DNA of 10,000 nucleotides from Stramonita haemastoma (Eukaryota > Mollusca > Gastropoda > Neogastropoda > Muricidae), in contig CM060320.1 of the NCBI GenBank assembly GCA_030674155.1, forward strand, positions 26,365,352 through 26,375,351, in the 5' to 3' direction. Made by a program: the position numbers and the translations under genes. Below are positions 1 through 6,540 of this stretch, one piece after another (within the stretch, counting starts at the first letter, position 1; each line of letters begins with the position of its first letter). Under the pieces are notes generated by a model. It was not told where the DNA came from, made no database searches, and saw only the letters and a program-made list of their open reading frames with translations.

Positions 1-317
1 GAATTCAACTTCTTTAGCACTAAAGTAAGAATTTTTCAGTTTCAGTTCTTCAGGCTTTGGTATTTTATTATTTTTTAATAGCAACTAGGAGGTTGTGTCA
101 TATTGGCATCATGATCATGTCACTGTTATTATGACTTTGATTGAGTAAGATAGTTTTGTTTTAATATAGGCTGCTTAAGAATTTCGTTTCAGGTGCAACA
201 ACCATTAGTGTCTGGTGTGTTGTATGATTTAACTTGCACAACTGGGAATTTTCATTTGAGATAAAAGTAGTCCTGATCCATCAATTGCAGTGGGGTATAG
301 AAAAATAAATTTGACCA
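1..317. other. AT-rich DNA, no feature recognised
   Basis: No open frame of useful length, no tRNA-like head and no tandem repeat is visible. The window opens with GAATTC, an EcoRI site, which may be chance or a clone end. Confidence 0.5.
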
Positions 318-402
318 AGGGTCATCGGGATTGAATACCGGCGACTTCGGGAGGAAGAGAAGTTGAACCTCATCACTTAACCACTTAGCGACCCCCACCC
401 CC
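318..402 (-). repeat. Decayed tRNA-like SINE head
   Basis: Read on the minus strand, a box A-like stretch (TCGCTAAGTGGTTAAGTG, 374-391) is followed after about 35 nt by a box B-like stretch (GGTATTCAATCC, 328-339). The box A fits the class seen in Leu/Ser-type tRNAs. Box B has an extra or substituted A against GGTTCAATCC. The 5' edge is G-rich, as in the other heads in this window. The acceptor stem does not close and no SINE core is recognised downstream (positions below 318), so this is a head fragment or tRNA pseudogene, not a working tRNA. Confidence 0.55.
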
Positions 403-700
403 CTTCCACTGTTTCCTAAAGAAGTTTAGTAATTTTGGACCTACACAATCCCAGTCATCATGTTCTACGGGTCCTCTGCATTTAAATTTGAAGGACACAA
501 GTGAAGGGAACAATTCAGAGCACTCAAAATGTAGCATCCAGGTCACCACTACCCCAGGCCTGTCCAAAAGTGGAACAAGATTTTTTTTTTATTAGCTAGA
601 GTTATTTGCATGTATAATGTATCTTTACTGCACATGACTTGCAGAGAGAGTTTTCTTAATTAAGTTTGACTGTCCCACGTGGAGATGTCTGGGGCTCTTT
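403..700. other. No gene; ordinary AT-rich DNA
   Basis: The 60-codon minus-strand frame across 385-567 overlaps the SINE head and has no recognisable protein features. A run of ten T lies at 581-590. Nothing else is supported. Confidence 0.5.
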
Positions 701-773
701 CAGTATGAAATAACACTCCTCGCCTTTTAGAAATGATGTGCTAGAAATTCCCCCTTTTCTATCTCTCTCTTTG
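701..773 (+). repeat. Dispersed repeat, copy 1
   Basis: This segment aligns with 6233-6304 in the same orientation. The best part runs from CCTT (723) to CTCTCTTTG (773). It shares GTGCTAG and a 19-nt block, TTTTCTATCTCTCTCTTTG, with one mismatch. By hand alignment the right-hand 50 nt or so are about 75-80% identical; the left 20 nt are weak. The right end is pyrimidine-rich, so part of the match could be compositional, but the GTGCTAG part is not. The family is not recognised. Confidence 0.5.
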
Positions 774-951
774 ATTTTCCCCTTACCTTTCTATCATGTC
801 TCTCTTTATTTATTATTTAATTTTTTAATCTTCTGACGTCTCAGTCGATTTTTCTGCCTTTTTTCGTGAAACAAATCTTTCAAATACTCTGTTTTTATAA
901 TCAATATGTGACATTTTGCCTTTATGTTTATAATGATTTACCTAATTTATT
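774..951. other. T-rich stretch, no gene
   Basis: T- and C-rich DNA with TTTCTGCCTTTTTT at 851-864. A similar word occurs at 6350-6361, but the spacing from the preceding repeat differs (about 78 against 45 nt), so collinear homology is not established. Confidence 0.4.
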
Positions 952-1530
952 ATGTTTTTGCCTGCCTCATCTTTTTTGACATCCCGTGATGCTGTTCCCA
1001 CGCCGCTCATTCATCTCAGTCTCCCGCCACAGCCATACCCAGATTCATTATGTTTCATTCTCCGGGTCTGGTTTTCTTTTACGGGAGGAGGTAGTTGGCC
1101 TTCTGCCCACCCCCAGACTTGGAGGACCAGGGTTTTTTGTCTGGGTGTCCTTCCCTTAGACTGTGTTGGTTCACGTGTGCAATCCCCCATCCACCACCCG
1201 GGGGCCGCGCCTCAACGCCGTGCAGTCCCAGCGCGAGGGGGTCGGAAGTCTACAGGGTCTATCAATATCAGGCCGACGTCGGGCCACCAGCCAGAGTCTC
1301 CCTGCATTGCTGCTGGGTCACTTTGGTGGTGTTCAGCAGGTGTGTTCTGAGCTAACATACGCAGGATACTTACTGAGCCCCCTACTAACTACAGTATTAG
1401 CTCAGGTGCGGAGCCAGAGAGAGAGCGAGTTGCCCACACGAGATGGCAACGACCACAACGTTCCCCCAAGGACAATCCCCCGTGAACCTCCATGTCATGC
1501 CTTTTGTTGGGCAAACTGACCTGTGGGGTG
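952..1530. other. GC-richer island of unknown origin
   Basis: This stretch is clearly richer in G and C, and in CpG (for example near 1200-1280), than its AT-rich surroundings. Three overlapping plus-strand frames (86-132 codons) and one minus-strand frame cross it. None has a signal peptide, a domain motif or a repeated residue pattern, and their overlap in all frames suggests low stop density from GC content. It could be an old transposable-element fragment, a decayed exon region or a CpG-rich regulatory stretch. No terminal repeats or tRNA-like boxes were found. Confidence 0.35.
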
Positions 1531-2096
1531 GGTGTGGGTGGTTGGTGGGTGTTGAAGCTGAGGTGAATGTGACTGGAGTTGCTGACCTTTGAAATAAGGT
1601 GACAACAGCCCCTGATATAGCCTAGGTGGTTAGTTTGGCTGTGTGTAGCAAACAACATGAAATGATATGAAACTGTGCCTGTTCTGTTGGAATATGCGTC
1701 GATTATTATCTTAACAAAACGAAAAAAAAGTATTTAAAAAAAATCCTACAAACTTCTCCGCAGTGCATTGCATGACAGCATTTTCCTTTTCCAGAGAGCA
1801 TTTTTACTGCTTACAATGAAAATATATGCAGAAAAAAAGGAAGTGGGGATCTTTTTTTTATTTTTTATTTTTAAAAGACACAGTGTTCAACTGAAAGCGG
1901 AAACAGGGCGCCCTTGTTGTGCTAGTTTCTGTCTGTCAGTTATAAACGCTCGTTTATTACAACGGCCTCTGACATTGCGTGAAAACAACACTCCCTTTGT
2001 CTAGCAACTGCAGCTTGCGCAAACCAGACTAGACTGGCTAAGGTTGGTTACGCACTTTCCTCGCACACTCCAACACAAATCAGGGGTGTTGGGGAG
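1531..2096. other. No gene recognised
   Basis: GT-rich DNA (1522-1560) is followed by AT-rich DNA with A and T runs (1721-1745, 1851-1875). The frames at 1389-1658 (minus) and 1768-2004 (plus) look like chance. The last 30 nt are G-rich and lead into the tRNA-like head. Confidence 0.45.
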
Positions 2097-2158
2097 AAGG
2101 GGGGAGAGGGTAGCCTAATGGTTAGAACGTTGCTCTGGCGAGATTTGAGCTATATCCC
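2097..2158 (+). repeat. tRNA-like SINE head at satellite edge
   Basis: The G-rich lead GGGGGGAGAGGGTAGCC passes into a box A-like sequence, TAGCCTAATGGTTAGAACG. Further on, AGATTTGAGCTATATCC aligns with the box B region GGATTCGAGCCATCACC of the SINE at 9291-9540. The anticodon region is about 10 nt shorter than in that copy, so the head is internally deleted. No SINE core follows: the sequence continues into CGCTCTATCCAAAC satellite units. Box A is clear; box B rests on the alignment. Confidence 0.55.
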
Positions 2159-2271
2159 CAAGCGCTCTATCCAAACACTATTCCCAAATTCTCAATCCCG
2201 AAACTCTCTATCCAAACACTCTATCCCGAAACGTTCTATCCAAAGGCTCCATCCAAAACTGCTATGTCCAA
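2151..2271. repeat. Satellite entry zone, irregular units
   Basis: About nine diverged units of the CTCTATCCAAACA type with variable ends (TATCCCGAAAC, CATCCAAAAC, TGTCCAAAC). Units at array edges usually diverge because they exchange less, which fits this being the old left flank. A 75-codon plus-strand frame here is a repeat shadow. Confidence 0.85.
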
Positions 2272-2929
2272 ACACTCTATCCTTTAACTGCTCTATTCAA
2301 ACACTCTATCCTTTAACTGCTCTGTCCAAACACTCTATCCTTTAACTGCTCTATCCAAACACTCTATCCTTTAACTGCTCTGTCCAAACACTCTATCCTT
2401 TAACTGCTCTATCCAAACACTCTATCCTTTAACTGCTCTATCCAAACACTCTATCCTTTAACTGCTCTATCCAAACACTCTATCCTTTAAACTGCTCTGT
2501 CCAAACACTCTATCCTTTAACTGCTCTATCCAAACACTCTATCCTTTAACTGCTCTATCCAAACACTCTATCCTTTAACTGCTCTATCCAAACACTCTAT
2601 CCTTTAACTGCTCTATCCAAACACTCTATCCTTTAACTGCTCTGTCCAAACACTCTATCCTTTAACTGCTCTATCCAAACACTCTATCCTTTAACTGCTC
2701 TATCCAAACACTCTATCCTTTAACTGCTCTATACAAACACTCTATCCTTTAACTGCTCTATCCAAACACTCTATCCTTTAACTGCTCTATACAAACACTC
2801 TATCCTTTAACTGCTCTATCCAAACACTCTATCCTTTAACTGCTCTATCCACAACACTCTATCCTTTAACTGCTCTATCCAAACACTCTATCCTTTAACT
2901 GCTCTATACAAACTCTCTATCCAAACACT
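2272..2929. repeat. Satellite block 1, 29-nt dimer, 22 copies
   Basis: The unit is CTCTATCCTTTAACTG plus CTCTATCCAAACA (16 + 13 nt). The word CCTTTAACTG recurs from 2281 to 2892, giving 22 copies with two single-base insertions. Variation is mostly CTCTGTCC for CTCTATCC, and ATACAAAC for ATCCAAAC in a few units. Copies are otherwise nearly identical, so amplification or homogenisation was recent. TTTAA supplies stops, so this block holds no long plus-strand frame. Confidence 0.95.
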
Positions 2930-3030
2930 CTATCGTTTATTTGGTCTATCCAAACGCTCTATCCTCAAACGCCCCATCCTCAAACGCTCTATCCTCTAAC
3001 TGCTCTATCCTCAAACACGCTATCCAAACG
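2930..3030. repeat. Irregular satellite junction
   Basis: Single half-units of 13-15 nt (CTCTATCCAAACG, CTCTATCCTCAAACG, CCCCATCCTCAAACG, CTCTATCCTCTAACTG) join the 29-nt block to the 24-nt block. The TCCTCAAAC form also appears in block 5, about 1.4 kb away, so unit types were present before the blocks separated. Confidence 0.85.
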
Positions 3031-3390
3031 CTCTTTCCAAACATGATCCAAACGCTCTTTCCAAACATGATCCAAACGCTCTTTCCAAACATGATCCAAA
3101 CGCTCTTTCCAAACATGATCCAAACGCTCTATCCAAACATAATCCAAACATGACCCAAACTCTCTATCCAAACATGAACCAAAGTCTCTATCCAAACATG
3201 AACCAAAGTCTCTATCCAAACATGATCCAAACACTCTATCCAAACATGATCCAAACGCTCTATCCAAACATGATCCAAAGTCTCTATCCAAACATGATCC
3301 AAACGCTCTATCCAAACATGATCCAAACGCTCTATCCAAACATGATCCAAACGCTCTATCCAAACATGGTTCAAACACTCTAATCAAACG
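3031..3390. repeat. Satellite block 2, 24-nt dimer, 14 copies
   Basis: The unit is CTCTWTCCAAACA plus TGATCCAAACG (13 + 11 nt). Starts fall at 3031, 3055, 3079, 3103, 3127, 3162 and then every 24 nt to 3354. The unit at 3127 is 35 nt because it holds an extra 11-nt half. The first four copies have CTCTTTCC, later ones CTCTATCC. Because 24 is a multiple of three, frames stay open on both strands and translate as 8-residue repeats (such as DHVWIERL on the minus strand). I treat these as arithmetic, not genes. Confidence 0.95.
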
Positions 3391-3474
3391 CTCTATCCAT
3401 ATGCTTTATCCCCACACGCTCTATCCATATGCTTTATCCCCACACGCTCTATCCATATGCCTTATCCCCAAACT
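3391..3474. repeat. Satellite block 3, 28-nt dimer, 3 copies
   Basis: Three units begin at 3391, 3419 and 3447: CTCTATCCATATG plus CTTTATCCCCACACG. The third has GCCTTATCCCCAAACT and passes without a break in register into block 4, also 28 nt. It therefore looks like a transitional form between blocks. Confidence 0.9.
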
Positions 3475-4193
3475 CTCTATCTAAACGCTACATCCCCAAA
3501 CTCTCTATCTAAACGCTACACCTCCAAACTCTCTATCTAAACGCTACACCTCCAAACTCTCTATCTAAACGCTACACCTCCAAACTCTCTATCTAAACAC
3601 TACATCCCCAAACTCTCTATCTAAACACTACATCCCCAAACTCTCTATCTAAACGCTACATCCCCAAACTCTCTATCTAAACGCTACATCCCCAAACTCT
3701 CTATCTAAACACTACATCCCCAAACTCTCTATCTAAACGCTACATCCCCAAACTCTCTATCTAAACGCTACATCCCCAAACTCTCTATCTAAACGCTACA
3801 TCCCCAAACTCTCTATCTAAACGCTACATCCCCAAACTCTCTATCTAAACACTACATCCCCAAACTATCTAAACGCTACATCCCCAAACTCTCTATCTAA
3901 ACGCTACATCCCCAAACTATCTAAACGCTACATCCCCAAACTCTCTATCTAAACGCTACATCCCAAACTCTCTATCTAAACGCTACACCTCCAAACTCTC
4001 TATCTAAACGCTACACCTCCAAACTCTCTATCTAAACGCTACATCCCCAAACTCTCTATCTAAACGCTACATCCCCAAACTCTCTATCTAAACGCTACAT
4101 CCCCAAACTCTCTATCTAAACGCTACATCCCCAAACTCTCTATCTAAACGCTACATCCACAAACTCTCTATCTAAACGCTACATCCCCAAACT
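3475..4193. repeat. Satellite block 4, 28-nt dimer, 26 copies
   Basis: The unit is CTCTATCTAAACG plus CTACATCCCCAAACT. Starts run from 3475 to 4166. Twenty-six copies with two 4-nt deletions and one 1-nt deletion account exactly for the length. Variants are ACACCTCC for ACATCCCC (two clusters, near 3520-3590 and 3985-4020) and AAACAC for AAACGC. Each unit carries AGATAG on the minus strand, a match to the WGATAR GATA-factor consensus; other blocks mostly have GGATAG, which does not match. Confidence 0.95.
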
Positions 4194-4440
4194 CTCTATC
4201 CCCAAATGCTATAACCACTCTTTCCAACTGCTATATCCCTAAATGCTCTATCCCCAAACACTCTATCCCTAAACACTGAAATGCTATAACCCTAAACGGT
4301 CTATCCCTGAATGTTCTATCTCCAAACACTATATCCCTGAACGCTCTATCCCCAAATGCTCTATCCAAAGACTATCCCAAACTCTTCTATCCAAACACTG
4401 CTATCCAAACATTGTATCCTCAAACACTCTCTCCTCAAAC
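4194..4440. repeat. Irregular satellite junction
   Basis: Poorly ordered 13-16 nt units (CTCTATCCCCAAATG, CTATAACCACTC, CTCTATCCCTAAACA, CTGAATGTTCTATCTCC) that vary in length and sequence. This is the most diverged part of the array interior and separates the two best homogenised regions. Confidence 0.85.
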
Positions 4441-5240
4441 TATGCTATCCGAGCACTCTGTCCTCAAACTATGCTATCCGAGCACTCTGTCCTCAAACTA
4501 TGCTATCCGAGCACTCTGTCCTCAAACTATGCTATCCGGGCACTCTGTCCTCAAACTATGCTATCCGGGCACTCTGTCCTCAAACTATGCTATCCAAACA
4601 CTCTGTCCTCAAACTATGCTATCCGAGCACTCTGTCCTCAAACTATGCTATCCGAGCACTCTGTCCTCAAACTATGCTATCCGGGCACTCTGTCCTCAAA
4701 CTATGCTATCCGAGCACTCTGTCCTCAAACTATGCTATCCTCAAACACTCTATCCTCAAACTATGCTATCCGGGCACTCTGTCCTCAAACTATGCTATCC
4801 GGGCACTCTGTCCTCAAACTATGCTATCCCAGCACTCTCTCCTCAAACTATGCTATCCAAACACTCTCTCCTCAAACTATGCTATCCCAGCACTCTCTCC
4901 TCAAACTATGCTATCCAAACACTCTCTCCTCAAACTATGCTATCCAAACACTCTATCCTCAAACTATGCTATCCAAACACTCTATCCTCAAACTATGCTA
5001 TCCAAACACTCTCTCCTCAAACTATGCTATCCCAGCACTCTCTCCTCAAACTATGCTATCCCAGCACTCTCTCCTCAAACTATGCTATCCCAGCACTCTC
5101 TCCTCAAACTATGCTATCCGAGCACTCTCTCCTCAAACTATGCTATCCAAACACTCTATCCTCAAACTATGCTATCCCAGCACTCTCTCCTCAAACTATG
5201 CTATCCCAGCACTCTTTCCTCAAACTATGCTATCCAAGCA
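4441..5240. repeat. Satellite block 5, 29-nt dimer, 28 copies
   Basis: The unit is TATGCTATCCGAGCA plus CTCTGTCCTCAAAC (15 + 14 nt). Twenty-eight copies run from 4441; number 11 (at 4731) is 31 nt and number 28 (5226) is degenerate. Twelve of units 1-13 have CTGTCC with GAGC or GGGC; from unit 14 (4820) CTGTCC disappears and CTCTCC or CTATCC with CAGC or AAAC takes over. Because 29 is not a multiple of three and the unit lacks stops in every forward frame, all three plus frames are open for 261-301 codons. That is a property of the repeat, with no sign of translation. Confidence 0.95.
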
Positions 5241-5251
5241 TCCTGTCTTGG

Positions 5252-5273
5252 CTTGACTTGACTTGACTTGACT
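5252..5273. repeat. Short (CTTGA)n run
   Basis: A little over four CTTGA units directly beyond the last degenerate satellite unit. It forms the right-hand border of the array. Confidence 0.85.
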
Positions 5274-5317
5274 ACCACTAATGTTTCAAAGTCTTCTCTA
5301 ATGCAGCTACAACTACA
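5274..5317. other. Short unique linker
   Basis: Sequence between the (CTTGA)n run and the first part alignable to a SINE 3' region. It may contain more of the SINE, too diverged to align by eye. Confidence 0.3.
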
Positions 5318-5430
5318 GATGTAGACAGTAAAAGTACAAATAATGGGTGGCGCTGCTCTTGTGGAGACGCGCTCTCCCCTGGGAGAGCATCCCGAATTTC
5401 ACGCAGGGAAATCTGGCGTGACTTAAAGTG
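5318..5430 (+). repeat. SINE 3' domain, copy A
   Basis: Positions 5343-5430 align without gaps to the reverse complement of 8997-9084, with about 19 differences in 88 (near 78% identity). They share a perfect 22-nt stretch at 5343-5364 that includes GGGTGGCGCTGCTCTTGTGG. A perfect 8-bp inverted repeat, GCTCTCCC / GGGAGAGC, lies at 5371-5388 with two bases between the arms. I recall very similar sequence as the 3' part of a tRNA-headed SINE widespread in gastropods, ending in short A/T/C tail repeats; this is from memory. No head or core is visible just upstream, so the copy is 5'-truncated or interrupted. The left edge (5318) is approximate. Confidence 0.7.
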
Positions 5431-5516
5431 GTATACAATACAATACAATACAATACAATACAATACAATACAATACAATACAATACAATACAATACAATA
5501 CAATACAATACAATAC
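5431..5516 (+). repeat. (ACAAT)n microsatellite, SINE tail
   Basis: About 17 perfect ACAAT units begin immediately after the SINE 3' domain, where a short-repeat SINE tail is expected. It contains no G on the plus strand after the first base. On the minus strand it reads as an open frame of ATTGT-derived codons, which is a shadow. I interpret it as an expanded retroposon tail. Confidence 0.9.
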
Positions 5517-5632
5517 ACTACGATACACTACATTACACTACATTACACTACACTACACTACACTACACTACACTACACTACACTACACTACACTACACTA
5601 CACTACACTACACTACACTACACTACACTACA
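5517..5632 (+). repeat. (ACACT)n microsatellite
   Basis: About 23 units of ACACT continue the same 5-nt phase. The first few units are mixed (ACACT ACGAT ACACT ACATT ACACT ACATT), then the run is pure. It looks like a second expansion seeded by a one-base variant of the ACAAT unit. Confidence 0.9.
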
Positions 5633-5637
5633 AATAA

Positions 5638-5920
5638 TTAAAAATAAAAGAAACACGAAAAAACCCTTAAAAACAAAACCCACCCACCATGGAAAGGTAA
5701 ACAAACATTTCTACGACATGAGTTTTTTCGAACATAATTATATAAGCGGTTCTAGCCTATTGTTTTGGGTCATTCTGCAGACACGCATCTCATTGTCACG
5801 GCGAGTTGTGAAGAAGACAATACCCCGATTCTTGATCCTCGCCTATGAAGAAGAAGCAACGCTTAAATCTTGTGACTAGTCTTGTAAATCATGCATGGGA
5901 GCTGCTAAAAGAACACAGGC
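5638..5920. other. A-rich then ordinary DNA, no gene
   Basis: A-rich sequence (5633-5680) follows the microsatellite and may be residual SINE tail. The rest shows no recognisable coding, RNA or repeat feature. Confidence 0.4.
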
Positions 5921-6062
5921 TTTGTTCTTTGTCTGTCTGTCTGTCTGTCTGTCTCCCCCTCTCTCTCTCTGTCTCTCTCCCTCTCCCCCCTCTCTCCCCA
6001 CCCCCTCTCTCCCCTCTCTCCCCTCTCTCTCTGTGTCTCTATCCCCCCTCTCTCTCTGTGTC
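5921..6062. repeat. Pyrimidine tract with (TCTG)n and CT runs
   Basis: Six TCTG units (near 5930-5953) are followed by about 110 nt of CT- and CCCTCTCTC-type sequence, interrupted only by a few G and A. The frames crossing it (Ser/Leu/Pro-rich forward, Arg/Glu-rich reverse) are low-complexity shadows. Such tracts can adopt triplex structure; that is general knowledge and not shown here. Confidence 0.85.
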
Positions 6063-6232
6063 CGTGTTGGTCACTTTTCCACCCTTGCATTGCTTCCTTG
6101 TCGGTACTCCTTTTGATCTTTGTCTGTTGTGATACACCCAAGTTATTTAGTACATACCTATGGCAGCACGTGAATGCCTTTACGACTGACTTCCCTCCAG
6201 TTAAGTGGGAATGCGGGAGGTGGGAGGCCTGT
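6063..6232. other. No feature recognised
   Basis: Ordinary sequence between the pyrimidine tract and the dispersed repeat. No tRNA-like boxes or tandem units seen. Confidence 0.35.
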
Positions 6233-6304
6233 CAGTAAAAATGGTATCTTCACCTTCTAAGAATTCTGTGCTAGGAACACCACTCTTTTCTATCACTCTC
6301 TTTG
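6233..6304 (+). repeat. Dispersed repeat, copy 2
   Basis: The partner of 701-773. It carries ACCTTCTAAGAATTCTGTG and GTGCTAGGAACACC, then TTTTCTATCACTCTCTTTG. Copy 2 is followed by pyrimidine-rich DNA (6305-6390) and the foldable module at 6417-6537. Copy 1 lacks that module, so either the module is separate or copy 1 is truncated on its right. Confidence 0.5.
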
Positions 6305-6416
6305 TTTCTGCCTGGTTCTTTTTATTTCTGCCACCTCATTCTTGTCTATTTTCTGCCTTTTCAGTCCTTTCTCCTGTCCATTTTTTCCCCACAGAAAGAC
6401 TCAGAAGATAGCAATT

Positions 6417-6537
6417 TTCTTCTTACGCCCAAGTCGGATGCGCTGGGCCTGACTCGTCAGGCGCTTAACGGCAGCGCAACACATTTTCGCTCATTTGACA
6501 GACAACGATAGTTACTATCTGAGCGTTTGACGAAGAA
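6417..6537 (+). repeat. Foldable module of about 120 nt, MITE-like
   Basis: TTCTTC (6417-6422) and GAAGAA (6532-6537) bound the module as short inverted ends. Hairpin 1 has an outer stem TGCGCTG / CAGCGCA (6439-6445 with 6472-6478) and an inner stem GCCTGAC / GTCAGGC (6447-6453 with 6456-6462), with a 9-nt bulge. Hairpin 2 has an outer stem CGCTCA / TGAGCG (6488-6493 with 6520-6525) and an inner stem GATAGT / ACTATC (6507-6512 with 6514-6519). All four stems are perfect. It could be a small non-autonomous transposon, the end of a larger repeat, or a structured RNA. There are no convincing target-site duplications. The type is a best guess. Confidence 0.5.
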
Positions 6538-6540
6538 GGA

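Larger units (their letters stand above)
2151..5240. repeat. Mosaic satellite array (whole block)
   Basis: A continuous tandem array of about 3.1 kb made of CTCTATCC-AAAC words on the plus strand. It is pyrimidine- and A-rich and poor in G on this strand. Within it lie five locally homogenised blocks, each a dimer of 11-16 nt half-units: 29 nt (16+13), 24 nt (13+11), 28 nt (13+15), 28 nt (15+13) and 29 nt (14+15). Irregular single-unit stretches separate most of them (2151-2271, 2930-3030, 4194-4440). There are no non-repeated spacers. Blocks are listed separately. The shared half-unit points to one ancestral short minisatellite that was re-amplified several times. Confidence 0.95.

Noticed and set aside
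1..6. Terminal EcoRI site as proof of a cloned fragment
   Set aside because: A six-base site at the edge can arise by chance, and the other end of the window has no matching site.
952..1519. Overlapping frames of 86-132 codons in the GC-richer stretch
   Set aside because: Low stop density explains frames in every phase. No motif, signal peptide or splice-site pair supports coding.
2989..3387. Minus-strand 132-codon frame with regular Cys/Asp/Arg repeats
   Set aside because: It follows from a 24-nt unit lacking stops. The opposite strand and another minus frame are open as well.
2151..5240. CRISPR array
   Set aside because: Units are contiguous with no unique spacers, no leader and no cas-like genes, and the rest of the window looks eukaryotic.
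2151..5240. Telomeric or subtelomeric repeat
   Set aside because: Units do not contain TTAGGG or a related telomere motif, and both flanks are SINE-bearing internal DNA.
4356..5266. Three overlapping plus-strand open frames of 261-301 codons
   Set aside because: They are one 29-nt repeat read in three phases. The peptides are the same words cycling (KLCYPSTLSSNYAI type), with no unique sequence, domain or start context.
5278..5528. Minus-strand frames with YCIVL repeats
   Set aside because: They are translation of the ACAAT microsatellite plus the SINE 3' domain.
5905..6141. Arg/Glu-rich minus-strand frame of 78 codons
   Set aside because: Its sequence is the complement of a CT-rich simple repeat.
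6372..6394. 3' splice site (pyrimidine run ending CCCCACAG)
   Set aside because: The sequence fits an acceptor well, but no open exon with coding character follows and the surroundings are generally pyrimidine-rich, so chance is likely.
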